Source: Sphingomonas kyeonggiensis
Lineage (GTDB): Bacteria > Pseudomonadota > Alphaproteobacteria > Sphingomonadales > Sphingomonadaceae
Direction of reading: 5' to 3'
Length of the DNA: 64,000 bases
Assembly: GCF_014196745.1 (NCBI RefSeq)
Contig: NZ_JACIEH010000005.1
Location: forward strand, 1 to 64,000
The notes under the pieces are model-generated. The model saw nothing but the letters and a program-made list of their open reading frames with translations. It was not told where the DNA came from and made no database searches. Below, piece by piece: positions 51,139 to 59,767 of the stretch. Position numbers and translations under genes: made by a program. How positions within the stretch are numbered: the stretch's first letter is position 1; the number at the start of each line of letters is the position of its first letter.

Positions 51139-52137
51139 ATGGCCTTGAAGACACTCTTGCGACTGCTGCTGGCCGCTCTTGTCCTCTTCGCACCGCCCGC
51201 CGCATCGGCGCGGCCGGAGCCCGCCTATAGCTATTACGAGATCGGTGATCTTGCCGCGAAGCGGAGCGGCGCGACTGCCCCTGCGCTGATGCTCGTCGGC
51301 GGCGGCGACTGGGATTACACCGCCTTTCGCTGGTTCGCCGAGCGCGCCGGGCATGGCCATATCGTCGTGCTGCGCGCCTCGGGCGAGGGCCAGGCGGGCG
51401 AGGAGATCTACAACCAGGTCGGTGGCGTTGCTTCGGTCCGGACGATCGTGTTCCACAGCCGCGCGGCGTCGACCGACCCGCGCGTGCTCGCCATTCTTGC
51501 CAAGGCCGACGGGATCTTCCTCGCCGGCGGCGACCAGGCCAATTATGTCCGCTACTGGAAGGGTACCCCGGTCGCCCGTGCGCTCGATGCGCATGTCCGC
51601 GCCGGCCGCCCGATCGGCGGCACCAGCGCCGGCCTCGCCATATTGGGCGGCACCGGCTATGGTGCGATGGATGGCGGCAGCATCGACAGCCCCGCCGCGC
51701 TCGCCGATCCGGGCGGGCCGGCAGTCACCCTGGTGACGGGGTTCCTGCACATGCCCCGCCTCGCCCATGTCGTCACCGATACGCATTTCGCCAGGCGCGA
51801 CCGGCTCGGCCGCCTCATCGCCTTCGTCGCCAAGGCACGGCTGCACGATCCGCGCGCCGTTGGCCTCGGCGTGGATGAAGGCGCGGCGCTCTGCGTCGAA
51901 GCCGATGGGAAGGCGAAGCTCCACACCCCGCCCGGCGGCCATGCCTGGCTCGTGCAGCCCGCGGCGCCCGCGCGTATCCGTGTCGGCAGGCCGCTCGACT
52001 GGAACGGCGTGAAGATCACCGGCATCGGCCCGGAAGGCGCGCTGGACCTGAACACGCTGCGGGTCACCCGCCCCGCCTTCACCGGTGTGGCGGAGGTTTC
52101 CGGCGGCAAGCTGATCGGAGCGCCGGGACCGAAATGA
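51139..52137 (+). CDS. Exported cyanophycinase-like peptidase (S51)
   Basis: This 332-residue peptidase S51 family member has a signal peptide (about 1-24). The active-site serine lies in the nucleophile elbow GGTSAGLAIL. Other family blocks are LMLVGGGDWD, GIFLAGGDQANYVRYW and FLHMPRLAHVVTDTHFARRDRLGRL. Typical cyanophycinases split the Arg-Asp polymer cyanophycin into beta-aspartyl dipeptides; the exported forms act on external polymer. Here the neighbours point to peptide/amino-acid scavenging. The ATG at 51139 has AAAGGACT upstream; a TTG at 51127 is in frame. It overlaps the Lrp gene as ATGA. Confidence 0.88.
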   Translation: MALKTLLRLLLAALVLFAPPAASARPEPAYSYYEIGDLAAKRSGATAPALMLVGGGDWDYTAFRWFAERAGHGHIVVLRASGEGQAGEEIYNQVGGVASVRTIVFHSRAASTDPRVLAILAKADGIFLAGGDQANYVRYWKGTPVARALDAHVRAGRPIGGTSAGLAILGGTGYGAMDGGSIDSPAALADPGGPAVTLVTGFLHMPRLAHVVTDTHFARRDRLGRLIAFVAKARLHDPRAVGLGVDEGAALCVEADGKAKLHTPPGGHAWLVQPAAPARIRVGRPLDWNGVKITGIGPEGALDLNTLRVTRPAFTGVAEVSGGKLIGAPGPK

Positions 52138-52571
52138 CGCTGCGGCCCGAGGAGATCGATCCCCAGCTCCTCGCGCTGCTGCGCGCGGATGCCCGGCGCA
52201 ACGTCTCCGAGCTCGCTACTGCACTAGGTGTCTCGCGCACCGCCATCTACAGCAGCATCGAGCGGCTCGAGCGCCAGGGCACGATCACCGGCTACACGGT
52301 GCGTCTGGGCGAGGATTACGACCGCAGCCTGATCCGCGCGCATGTGATGATCAAGCTCTATCCCAAGGCCACCCAGGCGACCCAGGATCAGCTTGTGACG
52401 ATGCCCGAGGTGGCCGGGCTCTACGCAATCTCGGGCGAGTACGACCTGATCGCGATGCTCGAGGCACCCCACGTCAATCGGCTCAACGACCTGCTCGATT
52501 CCATCGGCGCCATGGAGGGCGTGGAGCGCACCACGTCCTCCGTGATCCTGGCGACCAAGCTCCAGCGCTAA
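52134..52571 (+). CDS. Lrp/AsnC-family regulator
   Basis: This 145-residue regulator has an N-terminal helix-turn-helix (LLRADARRNVSELATALGVS, then TAIYSSIERLERQG) and a C-terminal RAM/AsnC ligand-binding domain (PEVAGLYAISGEYDLIAMLE). Lrp/AsnC proteins bind amino acids and control their metabolism. It is translationally coupled to the cyanophycinase-like gene and points towards the D-amino-acid operon, which it may also control. Confidence 0.93.
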   Translation: MTLRPEEIDPQLLALLRADARRNVSELATALGVSRTAIYSSIERLERQGTITGYTVRLGEDYDRSLIRAHVMIKLYPKATQATQDQLVTMPEVAGLYAISGEYDLIAMLEAPHVNRLNDLLDSIGAMEGVERTTSSVILATKLQR

Positions 52572-52586
52572 GCCCACACCCGCCCG

Positions 52587-54161
52587 TCAGGGCGTGCGCA
52601 GCAACACCCGCCCGAAGCGCTCCGCCACCGGCTTGCCGTTCGCCAGCGCGGCGCGACCGTTGACGAAGATATAGTCCATGCCCTGGGCATAGGCGTGCGG
52701 CTTCTCATAGGTCGCGGTGTCACGCACCGTCTTCGGATCGAAGACGATCACGTCGGCGAAGGCGCCCTTCCGCAGCGCGCCGCGATCGACCACGTCGAAC
52801 ACCCTGGCCGGCAGCCCGGTGGCGGCATGGATCGCCTGGGCCATCGGGATCACCGGCTTGTCGAGCACATAGTTGCGCAGCTTGCGCGGGAAGGCGCCGT
52901 ACGCGCGCGGATGCTCGGCAGTCTTGCCGAAGGGCGGCAGGCCGCCATCGGTCGAGGTCATCGTCCAACTCTGCTGCATGAATGCCTCGACGTCCTTGTC
53001 GCTCATGTTGAACGACACGGTGGGCGCCCCGCCCTTCTTCAGCATCTCGATCGCGGTATCGAGCGGATCGAGCTTCATGATCGCGCCGACTTCGTCGAGC
53101 CGCTTGCCGTCCAGCGACGGATCGGCCTTGTAGGCACGGATCTGGATCGCGTGCGGCCCGGCGCGGCGCGCGAGATTGGGGACCATCTCGGCACGGATCT
53201 TCGCGCGCATCGCCGGATCCTCGAGCCTCTTGGCCAGCGCGTCCGCCCCGCCCTCCTGCGCCCAGCCGGGGACGAGCGAAGCCATCAGGCTCGAGCCGGA
53301 CGCGGTATAGGGATATTGGTCGGCCCAGACCTGCACCCCGGCAGCACGCGCCTTGTCGATATGCGCGATCACCTCGGCCGACTTGCCCCAGACCTGCGGC
53401 CCCAGCACCTTGATATGGGTGACGACGCCGGGGATCTTCGCCTCCCGCGCGACGGTGATCACTTCCTCCACCGCCGCTACCACGCCGATGTCGTAATTGC
53501 CCTCGTCGCGGATATGGCTCTCGTAAAAGGCGTGCGGGAAGGCACTCGCCGCCCTGGCCAGCCCGACGATCTCGGCGGTGTTCGAATATTTGGCCGGGAT
53601 GTAGAAGGGCCCGTCGGACAGGCCGAACGCACCGAGCTTCATCGCCGCGGTGACCAGCCCTTCCATCTTCGCCTGCTCCTCGGGCGTGGCGAGCCGGTCG
53701 ACATTGCCCATCACCGCGGCGCGCACCGCATTGTGCCCGATCATCGGGGCGACGTTGACGCCGGGGATATTGGTCCTGAGGTCGGCGATCTGCGGCGCCA
53801 GGTCGGCCGGGCCGCCACCGTCGGGGTTCATGAACAAGGTGGTGATGCCCTGGTAGAGCATCGGCAGCGCCGGTGCGAGTTCCGGCGTCTGGATATTGGG
53901 CGCCGCATGCGAATGCGGATCGATGAAGCCCGGCGCGACGATCTTGCCCCGGGCATCGACGGTGGTCTTCGCGGTCGCCGCGGCGGGGATCGTCCCCACT
54001 GTGACGATACGGTCACCCTTGATCGCGACATCGGCGGCCTGGCCCGGCGCACCGCTGCCGTCATAGACGGTGCCGCCCCGGATCAGCACGTCATAATCCT
54101 GGGCGAGCGCCGGGGAGGCCGTCGCGAGCAGCGCGACGGCCGGGAGGGCAAATCTCTTCAT
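52587..54161 (-). CDS. N-acyl-D-amino-acid deacylase family protein A
   Basis: This 524-residue amidohydrolase-superfamily enzyme has a signal peptide (about 1-21), so it is periplasmic. The first metal motif is GFIDPHSHAAP (His83, His85). Downstream are ESHIRDEG, THIKVLGPQVW and MTSTDGGLPP, matching the second-metal histidines and catalytic Asp of D-aminoacylases. The loop that carries the Cys ligand in D-aminoacylase has MNPDGGG here and no Cys. The family releases a free D-amino acid from its N-acyl form. The start has GGGGAGGGGGCG upstream. It is the last gene of the apparent dgcN operon, 14 bases after the receptor. Confidence 0.9.
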   Translation of the reverse strand: MKRFALPAVALLATASPALAQDYDVLIRGGTVYDGSGAPGQAADVAIKGDRIVTVGTIPAAATAKTTVDARGKIVAPGFIDPHSHAAPNIQTPELAPALPMLYQGITTLFMNPDGGGPADLAPQIADLRTNIPGVNVAPMIGHNAVRAAVMGNVDRLATPEEQAKMEGLVTAAMKLGAFGLSDGPFYIPAKYSNTAEIVGLARAASAFPHAFYESHIRDEGNYDIGVVAAVEEVITVAREAKIPGVVTHIKVLGPQVWGKSAEVIAHIDKARAAGVQVWADQYPYTASGSSLMASLVPGWAQEGGADALAKRLEDPAMRAKIRAEMVPNLARRAGPHAIQIRAYKADPSLDGKRLDEVGAIMKLDPLDTAIEMLKKGGAPTVSFNMSDKDVEAFMQQSWTMTSTDGGLPPFGKTAEHPRAYGAFPRKLRNYVLDKPVIPMAQAIHAATGLPARVFDVVDRGALRKGAFADVIVFDPKTVRDTATYEKPHAYAQGMDYIFVNGRAALANGKPVAERFGRVLLRTP

Positions 54162-54175
54162 CACGCCCCCTCCCC

Positions 54176-57001
54176 TCACATCTTGAACCGGGCGCCGATG
54201 CGGAAGGTCCGCCCGAGCAGGTCGTAGATCGACTGGTTGGTCGCCGGCGTCGCATAGGCGCTGCCCGCCGGCCCGGGCGCCACCACCGGGGGATCCTTGT
54301 CGAGCAGGTTGGAGACCGCGAAGAACAGCTGCATCTCCTTGCCGCCCATCTTGAACCCCTGGGTGACCGAGGCATCGACGTAGAAGGCGCCCTTGATCCG
54401 GTTGTCGTTGATCGTCCGGTTGGTCACCGTCGAGACCGGGCAGCCGCTGGTGCATTCGACGAAGCTGTTGTCATAGACGCCGTCGCTCACCCCGCGCCCG
54501 ATCAGCGTCAGGTTGAAGTCGTCCACCTCATAGCTGGCCTGGGCACGGTAGAGCCATTTCGGCGTGCCGCCCGGTGCGTTCTGGCCCACCGTGTCGGTAG
54601 GCGCGTCGATGCCATTGTCGAAATAGTTCTTGATGTAACGCGTCGCCATGCCGCGCAGCGTCAGGTTGCCGGTGCCGATCCGCGTGCGGTACGACGTCTC
54701 GAAATCGATGCCCTGCGCCTTCTGCACCGCGAAGTTGAACGGGCTCTCGTACACCTGCAGGCTGTTGCCGAACGCATTGGGCCCGCGGACCACGGCGGTG
54801 CAGAACGCCTGGATGCCCTCGTTGCAGCGATCGACGATCGTCTGGGCGGCAACCGATCCGATCGCGCCGTTGATCTTGATGTTGTAGTAATCGACCGACA
54901 TCGCGAAGCCGCGCAGGAAGGTCGGCTGCAGCACGACGCCGACACCCCATTGGTCGGCCTTTTCGGGCTGGAGCAGCGGATTGCCGCGGGTGGTGCCGGC
55001 GAAGGTGACCGAGGCGTTGTTCTGCGAGGAATCGATCAGCACGTTGATGCGGGTCGATCCGGCGGTGAACAGCTCGCCCAGGTTGGGCGCGCGGATATCG
55101 CGCGACCGGGTCGCGCGGAAGCGGATGTCCGGGATCGGCTCGAAGGTGATGCCCGCCTTCCAGGTGGTGACATAGCCCGAGGTCGAATAGTCGGTCCCGC
55201 GCACCGCGCCGTTGAGGTCGAGCCCCTTGATCACCGGCACGACGAGCTCGATGTACCCTTCGGTGACGCTATAGTCGCCGAAGCTCGGCAGGAAGTTGCC
55301 GACGAACCAGCCGGTCTGGAATTCGGTCGGCACCGAGCCGCTCACCTTCTCGCGGCGATGCTCGCCGCCGATCGAGACGGAGACCGCGCCGGCCGGCAGC
55401 CGGAACGCATCGAAGGCCAGGTTGGCGGCGACGACGTCCTCTTCGAACTTCTGCTTGCGATACGGATTGCCGAGGACATAGGCGAGGGCTTCGGGGCTCG
55501 CGACACCGATGCCCAGGCGGTTGAGCGGCACGCAGCCATTGGTCGGCGCGGTCAGCGTCGAGCGGCAGACGATCGTGCCGGCGGGCACGCCCATCGCATT
55601 GCCGGCCGGCGCGAACACCGCGTCCTGCGCCAGCGCGAGCCGGGCATTGTTGGTGATGTCCCGCGCCATCTCGCGGGTGCGGCTGATGCCCTTCTGGTAA
55701 TAGACGTCCCAGCGCGCCGTGCCGGCGAACAGCGGGAAGCTCCCGTTCGCGCCCACGACATAGCGCTGCAGCTCGCGCTCGGTGTCGTTCTTGCGGATCG
55801 GCAGGTCGGCATTGCTGGTGCCGAGCGTGAAGCTGGTGATCCCGCCCAGCTGGGCCCGGACCGAGGCCGGGATATAGGCATTGTCCGAACGGATCGTGAC
55901 GTTGTTCTGGTTGAGCTGCACGCCGAGCCAGCCGAGATTCTCCGACTTGGCGTAAGAGGCCTGGCCGAACACGTTGAGCCAGTCCGCGACCTCGAAGCTC
56001 ACCCGCCCGAACAGGCTCTTGCGGTTCTCCTCGGGATCGAGCGACTGGAAGCCGTTGACCTGGGTCGATTGCCAGTCGCCGCCGATCTGCCAGGGATCGC
56101 GATTGGTGCCGAAATTATACTGGCTGACCGCACCGCCCTGGCCGAACTGGGTGCCGCGCAGCGCGGTGTTGAGGATGATGCCGCCGCGCGTCGCCTGGCT
56201 CAAGCCGGCGCCCGACACGACCAGGCGTTCTGGTTGACCATTGCCCGCCACATAGGCGGGGTTGTTGATCATGTACCAACCCTTGTTGTTCCAGTCGCGC
56301 GGAACGCCGTGCAGGCCTTCCTTCACGGCGATCTCGCCATTGAGCAGGATATGGCCGCGCCCGCCCGCGAAGCCGGTGCCGGCGGTCAGCGTCGCGCGAT
56401 AGTTGGGCGCGTCGCCATAGGTCGAGATGCCGTATTCGACCGACCCCTTGAGGCCCGAATATTCCTTGTCGAGGATGAAGTTGACCACGCCCGAGACGGC
56501 GTCCGAGCCATAGGCGGCCGAGGCGCCGCCGGTGACGATCTCGACGCTCTTGATGAGGCCTTGGGGGAAGGTGTTGACGTCGACCAGGCCGGTCACCGTC
56601 GAGCCGACCGAGCGCTGGCCGTCGAGCAACACCAGCGTGCGCGCGGTGCCGAGCGAGCGCAGGTTGAGCGCGTTGACGCCCGCCGTGCCTGCCGAGATGT
56701 TGAGGTTGGAGTTGGCCGGCGTGACGCTACCGACGAGCGAGGGAATCTCATTGACGAAATCGGCGACATTGGCCGGGGCGGTCGCGTCGATATCGCCTGC
56801 ATTGATCACCGTGAGCGGCGTCGGGGCCTGATAGCCGTCGCGCTGGATGCGCGTGCCGGTGACGGTGATCTCGGCGGATGGCGCCTCGGGTTCCGGTGCC
56901 GCTGCCGGCGGAGTCTGGGTGTCCTGCGCGAACGCCGCGGCGTTCCACATCAGCGCGACTGCCAGCACGGGCAGAGAGGCGACTCTCAGTGACCTTGTCA
57001 T
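54176..57001 (-). CDS. TonB-dependent receptor of the D-amino-acid operon
   Basis: This 941-residue outer-membrane receptor has a signal peptide (about 1-26, ending AAFAQ), TonB box (ITVTGTRIQRDGY), a plug with RTLVLLDGQRSVGSTVTG and VTGGASAAYGSDAVSGVVNF, and a barrel ending GARFKM. The start has AAGGGGAAG upstream. It lies between two deacylase genes on the same strand, so import of N-acyl-D-amino acids or D-residue-containing peptides is the best guess. It belongs to the same subfamily as the receptors at 43574 and 48225. Confidence 0.93.
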   Translation of the reverse strand: MTRSLRVASLPVLAVALMWNAAAFAQDTQTPPAAAPEPEAPSAEITVTGTRIQRDGYQAPTPLTVINAGDIDATAPANVADFVNEIPSLVGSVTPANSNLNISAGTAGVNALNLRSLGTARTLVLLDGQRSVGSTVTGLVDVNTFPQGLIKSVEIVTGGASAAYGSDAVSGVVNFILDKEYSGLKGSVEYGISTYGDAPNYRATLTAGTGFAGGRGHILLNGEIAVKEGLHGVPRDWNNKGWYMINNPAYVAGNGQPERLVVSGAGLSQATRGGIILNTALRGTQFGQGGAVSQYNFGTNRDPWQIGGDWQSTQVNGFQSLDPEENRKSLFGRVSFEVADWLNVFGQASYAKSENLGWLGVQLNQNNVTIRSDNAYIPASVRAQLGGITSFTLGTSNADLPIRKNDTERELQRYVVGANGSFPLFAGTARWDVYYQKGISRTREMARDITNNARLALAQDAVFAPAGNAMGVPAGTIVCRSTLTAPTNGCVPLNRLGIGVASPEALAYVLGNPYRKQKFEEDVVAANLAFDAFRLPAGAVSVSIGGEHRREKVSGSVPTEFQTGWFVGNFLPSFGDYSVTEGYIELVVPVIKGLDLNGAVRGTDYSTSGYVTTWKAGITFEPIPDIRFRATRSRDIRAPNLGELFTAGSTRINVLIDSSQNNASVTFAGTTRGNPLLQPEKADQWGVGVVLQPTFLRGFAMSVDYYNIKINGAIGSVAAQTIVDRCNEGIQAFCTAVVRGPNAFGNSLQVYESPFNFAVQKAQGIDFETSYRTRIGTGNLTLRGMATRYIKNYFDNGIDAPTDTVGQNAPGGTPKWLYRAQASYEVDDFNLTLIGRGVSDGVYDNSFVECTSGCPVSTVTNRTINDNRIKGAFYVDASVTQGFKMGGKEMQLFFAVSNLLDKDPPVVAPGPAGSAYATPATNQSIYDLLGRTFRIGARFKM

Positions 57002-57103
57002 ATTTCTTCCCCTTCGTCGGTGTAGTGGAGCGATGATGCCTTCCGTGCGCCGGTTGCCCCGGCTGCACCGCATCGGCTCCGTCCTGCGGTCCTTATTGGC
57101 CTC

Positions 57104-58744
57104 CTATCGACAGCTCCCCGGTTTCGGCTGACGGGGTAGCGGGCGGCCGCCGGCAGCGCCGGTCGGTTCGCCATTCTCGATTGCGATCACGCCGTTGACG
57201 ACCACCGTGCGCATGCCGGTGGAGAACAGCGCGGGATGGATATAGTCGGCGCGCGGCGCGAAGCGGGCGGGATCGAACATGATCACGTCGGCGAAGGCGC
57301 CGGCCTTGAGCTGGCCGCGCCCTTCCAGGCCGAACATCCCCGCGGTCACGGCGGTGCTGCGATCGATGAAGGCGCGCAGGTCGATCACCTGCTTGTCCTT
57401 CACATAGGTCGCATATTTGCGGGCGAAGGAGGCATAGTAGCGTGGATGCCCCTGCGAGGCGTCCGAGCTGGTCACTACCCAGGGCCGCTGCATGAAGGCG
57501 GCGATGTCCGCCTCGCTCTGGTTGAACGAGGCTACCCCGGCCTCGCGCTTCCTGAGGATCGCGATCGCGGCATCGATCGGATCGATGCCGCGGGCCTTGG
57601 CGATCTGCTCGAGCGTCTTGCCCTCGGCATCGGCCGGGCCCGAGGTGATCAGCAGAGAGGCCGGACCGCCGCGACGGCGCAGATTGTCGGCGATCTCGGG
57701 GCGCATCTTCGCCATCGCCGCCGAATCCTCGAACCGCTTGAGCATCGCGGAGCGCCCGCCGTCCTGCGCCCAGCGCGGCATCAGCGCCGCTGACAGCCCG
57801 GTGCCCGAGGCGGACCAGGGATATTGATCGGCATGGACGATCTGCCCAGCCCTCTGCGCCGCCTCGATCTGCGCGATGATCGCCTGGGCCTGGCCCTGCA
57901 CATCGACGCCGAGCGCCTTGATGTGCGCGATATGGACAGGGATGCCCGCCTCGCGCCCGATCTCGATCGCCTCGGCGACCGCGCCCTTCAGGCCGATCGT
58001 GTAGGAGGATTCGTCGCGCAGATGGCTGTCATAGATGCCGCCCTTCTCCGCCGCTGCCTTGGCCAGCGCGACCACCTCGTCGCGCTTGGCGAAGCTCTGG
58101 GGGGCGTAGAACAGGCCGGTCGAGAGGCCGAGCGCACCCTGGCACATCGCAGTCGAGACCAGGCCCTGCATCTTCGCGAGCTCTTCGGGGGTCGGCGCCC
58201 GGTCGTCCGGGCCGATCACCTTCAGCCGGACGGCGCCCAGGCCGACATAGGTCGCGAAGTTGATGCCGTAGTCGCGGCTCGACTGGCCGAGCGCCGCTTC
58301 GCCTTCCCCGCCCTTCGCGCCGCTGTCGCGGCCGAAGGTACGCGCGACCTCGGGATCGCCGCCGCCGTCCACGCCGATGAACGCGGTGGTCACACCCTGG
58401 GTGAGGAAGGGCAGCACCAGCCGGGCGGCGGGATCGCCCGAGGCCAGTGCACCGTTGACGTGGCTATGCGTGTCGATGAAGCCGGGCGCCACGATCATGC
58501 CCGTCGCGTCGATGATCTTCCTGGCAGTGCCCGCTGCCTTGGGGCCGACATAGACGATGCGATCGCCGCGGATCGCGACATCGCCTTTGAAGGGAGCGGC
58601 ACTGCCCGGATAGACGGTGCCGCCGCGCAGGATCAGGTCGGCCGCGGGTTCCTGGTCGGCACTGCGTGCCAGTGCGACACCCGCTACGGCCACCAGTGCA
58701 GCGCCCGCCGCCACGCCGATCTTCCACTTCCGACCCTGAACCAT
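57104..58744 (-). CDS. N-acyl-D-amino-acid deacylase family protein B
   Basis: This 546-residue amidohydrolase has an N-terminal hydrophobic signal or anchor (about 7-27). The metal motif is GFIDTHSHVNG (His93, His95), followed by DSHLRDESSYTIG, AHIKALGVDVQG and VTSSDASQGHP. As in protein A, the usual Cys-ligand loop reads VDGGG and contains no Cys. The two proteins are clearly related but distinct, which suggests different N-acyl or side-chain preferences. It follows dgcA by 33 bases and precedes the receptor by about 100 bases. Confidence 0.9.
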   Translation of the reverse strand: MVQGRKWKIGVAAGAALVAVAGVALARSADQEPAADLILRGGTVYPGSAAPFKGDVAIRGDRIVYVGPKAAGTARKIIDATGMIVAPGFIDTHSHVNGALASGDPAARLVLPFLTQGVTTAFIGVDGGGDPEVARTFGRDSGAKGGEGEAALGQSSRDYGINFATYVGLGAVRLKVIGPDDRAPTPEELAKMQGLVSTAMCQGALGLSTGLFYAPQSFAKRDEVVALAKAAAEKGGIYDSHLRDESSYTIGLKGAVAEAIEIGREAGIPVHIAHIKALGVDVQGQAQAIIAQIEAAQRAGQIVHADQYPWSASGTGLSAALMPRWAQDGGRSAMLKRFEDSAAMAKMRPEIADNLRRRGGPASLLITSGPADAEGKTLEQIAKARGIDPIDAAIAILRKREAGVASFNQSEADIAAFMQRPWVVTSSDASQGHPRYYASFARKYATYVKDKQVIDLRAFIDRSTAVTAGMFGLEGRGQLKAGAFADVIMFDPARFAPRADYIHPALFSTGMRTVVVNGVIAIENGEPTGAAGGRPLPRQPKPGSCR

Positions 58745-58777
58745 GTCGCGACTCCCTCTTTTGGTTATTACTTTCGG

Positions 58778-59767
58778 TTATGGCGCTCCCCAGAAGCCCG
58801 GCGCCGGCGGCGTCAGCACGCCGCCCACCCCGCGCACGCCGCCCGGCCGGTCTTCCGCCAGCCAGAGCGGGCCATCGAGATCGACGAAGCTCGAGCGCGC
58901 GGCGATCACCAGTGCCGGCGCGATCGACAGCGACGTCGAGATCATGCTGCCAGTCATCACCCCCAGCCCCGCCGCAGCCGCAGCATCGGCGAGCGCAAGC
59001 GCGCCGGTGAGGCCACCGGTCTTGTCGAGCTTGATGTTGATCACCTGATATTTGCTGGCGAGCGCCGCGACGTCGTCGGCGATGTGCGCGGACTCGTCCG
59101 CTGCGATCGGGATCAGCGGCTTGAAGCCTTCGAGTGCCTGGTCCTCGCCGGCAGGAAGCGGCTGTTCGAGCAGGTCGATGCGCAGCTCGGCGAGCATCGG
59201 CTGGAGCCGCTCGATCTCGGCGATCGTCCAGCTCTCGTTCGGATCGACGATCACCCGCGGCGCCGGCGCCATCTCGCGCACCCGGCGGATCTGCGCCTCG
59301 GGATCGCTGCGATCGACCTTGATCTTGATGAGCGGCACGTCCGCCAGCTTGCCCGCGGCGACGGCCATCGCATCGGGCGTGTCGAGGCTGACGGTCATCG
59401 CCGTCGCGGTCGGTCCCAGCGGCGGCAGGCCGAGCATGTCGGTCACGCTGCGGCCGGCGAGCTTCGCCTCCAGGTCCCAGAGCGCGCAATCGACGGCGTT
59501 CAGGGCCGCGCCGGCAGGCATCCGCGCGAGCAGTTCCTCGCGGGAAGCGCCGCCCTCGATCGCCGCGCGGGCCGCTTCGATCTCGGCCAGCGCGCCGTCG
59601 ATCGACTCCCCGTAGCGCGGATAGGGCACGCCTTCGCCCCAACCGGTCACGCCCTCGGCCGAGATCGAGACGGTCACCACTTCGGCGACCGTCTTCACCC
59701 CCCGCGAAATGCGGAACGGGGTGCTTAGTTTGAAAGCGTCGCTACGCGCGGCGAGGGTTCGAAGCAT
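58778..59767 (-). CDS. dgcA: N-acetyl-D-glutamate racemase / dipeptide epimerase (DgcA)
   Basis: This 329-residue enolase-superfamily enzyme is of the muconate-cycloisomerase subgroup. The acid/base lysine pair is in IKIKVD (Lys148, Lys150), and the opposite lysine lies in IKLDKTGG (Lys246/249). Metal ligands are Asp175 (VDPNES), Glu201 (LLEQP) and Asp224 (AADES). Homologues were first named L-Ala-D/L-Glu epimerases, which recycle murein dipeptides. When next to a DUF1611 gene, the known function is racemisation of N-acetyl-D-glutamate to the L form. It overlaps dgcN by 43 bases, which favours that reading. Confidence 0.88.
   Translation of the reverse strand: MLRTLAARSDAFKLSTPFRISRGVKTVAEVVTVSISAEGVTGWGEGVPYPRYGESIDGALAEIEAARAAIEGGASREELLARMPAGAALNAVDCALWDLEAKLAGRSVTDMLGLPPLGPTATAMTVSLDTPDAMAVAAGKLADVPLIKIKVDRSDPEAQIRRVREMAPAPRVIVDPNESWTIAEIERLQPMLAELRIDLLEQPLPAGEDQALEGFKPLIPIAADESAHIADDVAALASKYQVINIKLDKTGGLTGALALADAAAAAGLGVMTGSMISTSLSIAPALVIAARSSFVDLDGPLWLAEDRPGGVRGVGGVLTPPAPGFWGAP

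Noticed and set aside
59750..59766. GGTTCGAAGC resembling a tRNA T-arm
   Set aside because: It lies in the overlap of dgcN and dgcA, and no cloverleaf can be formed around it.
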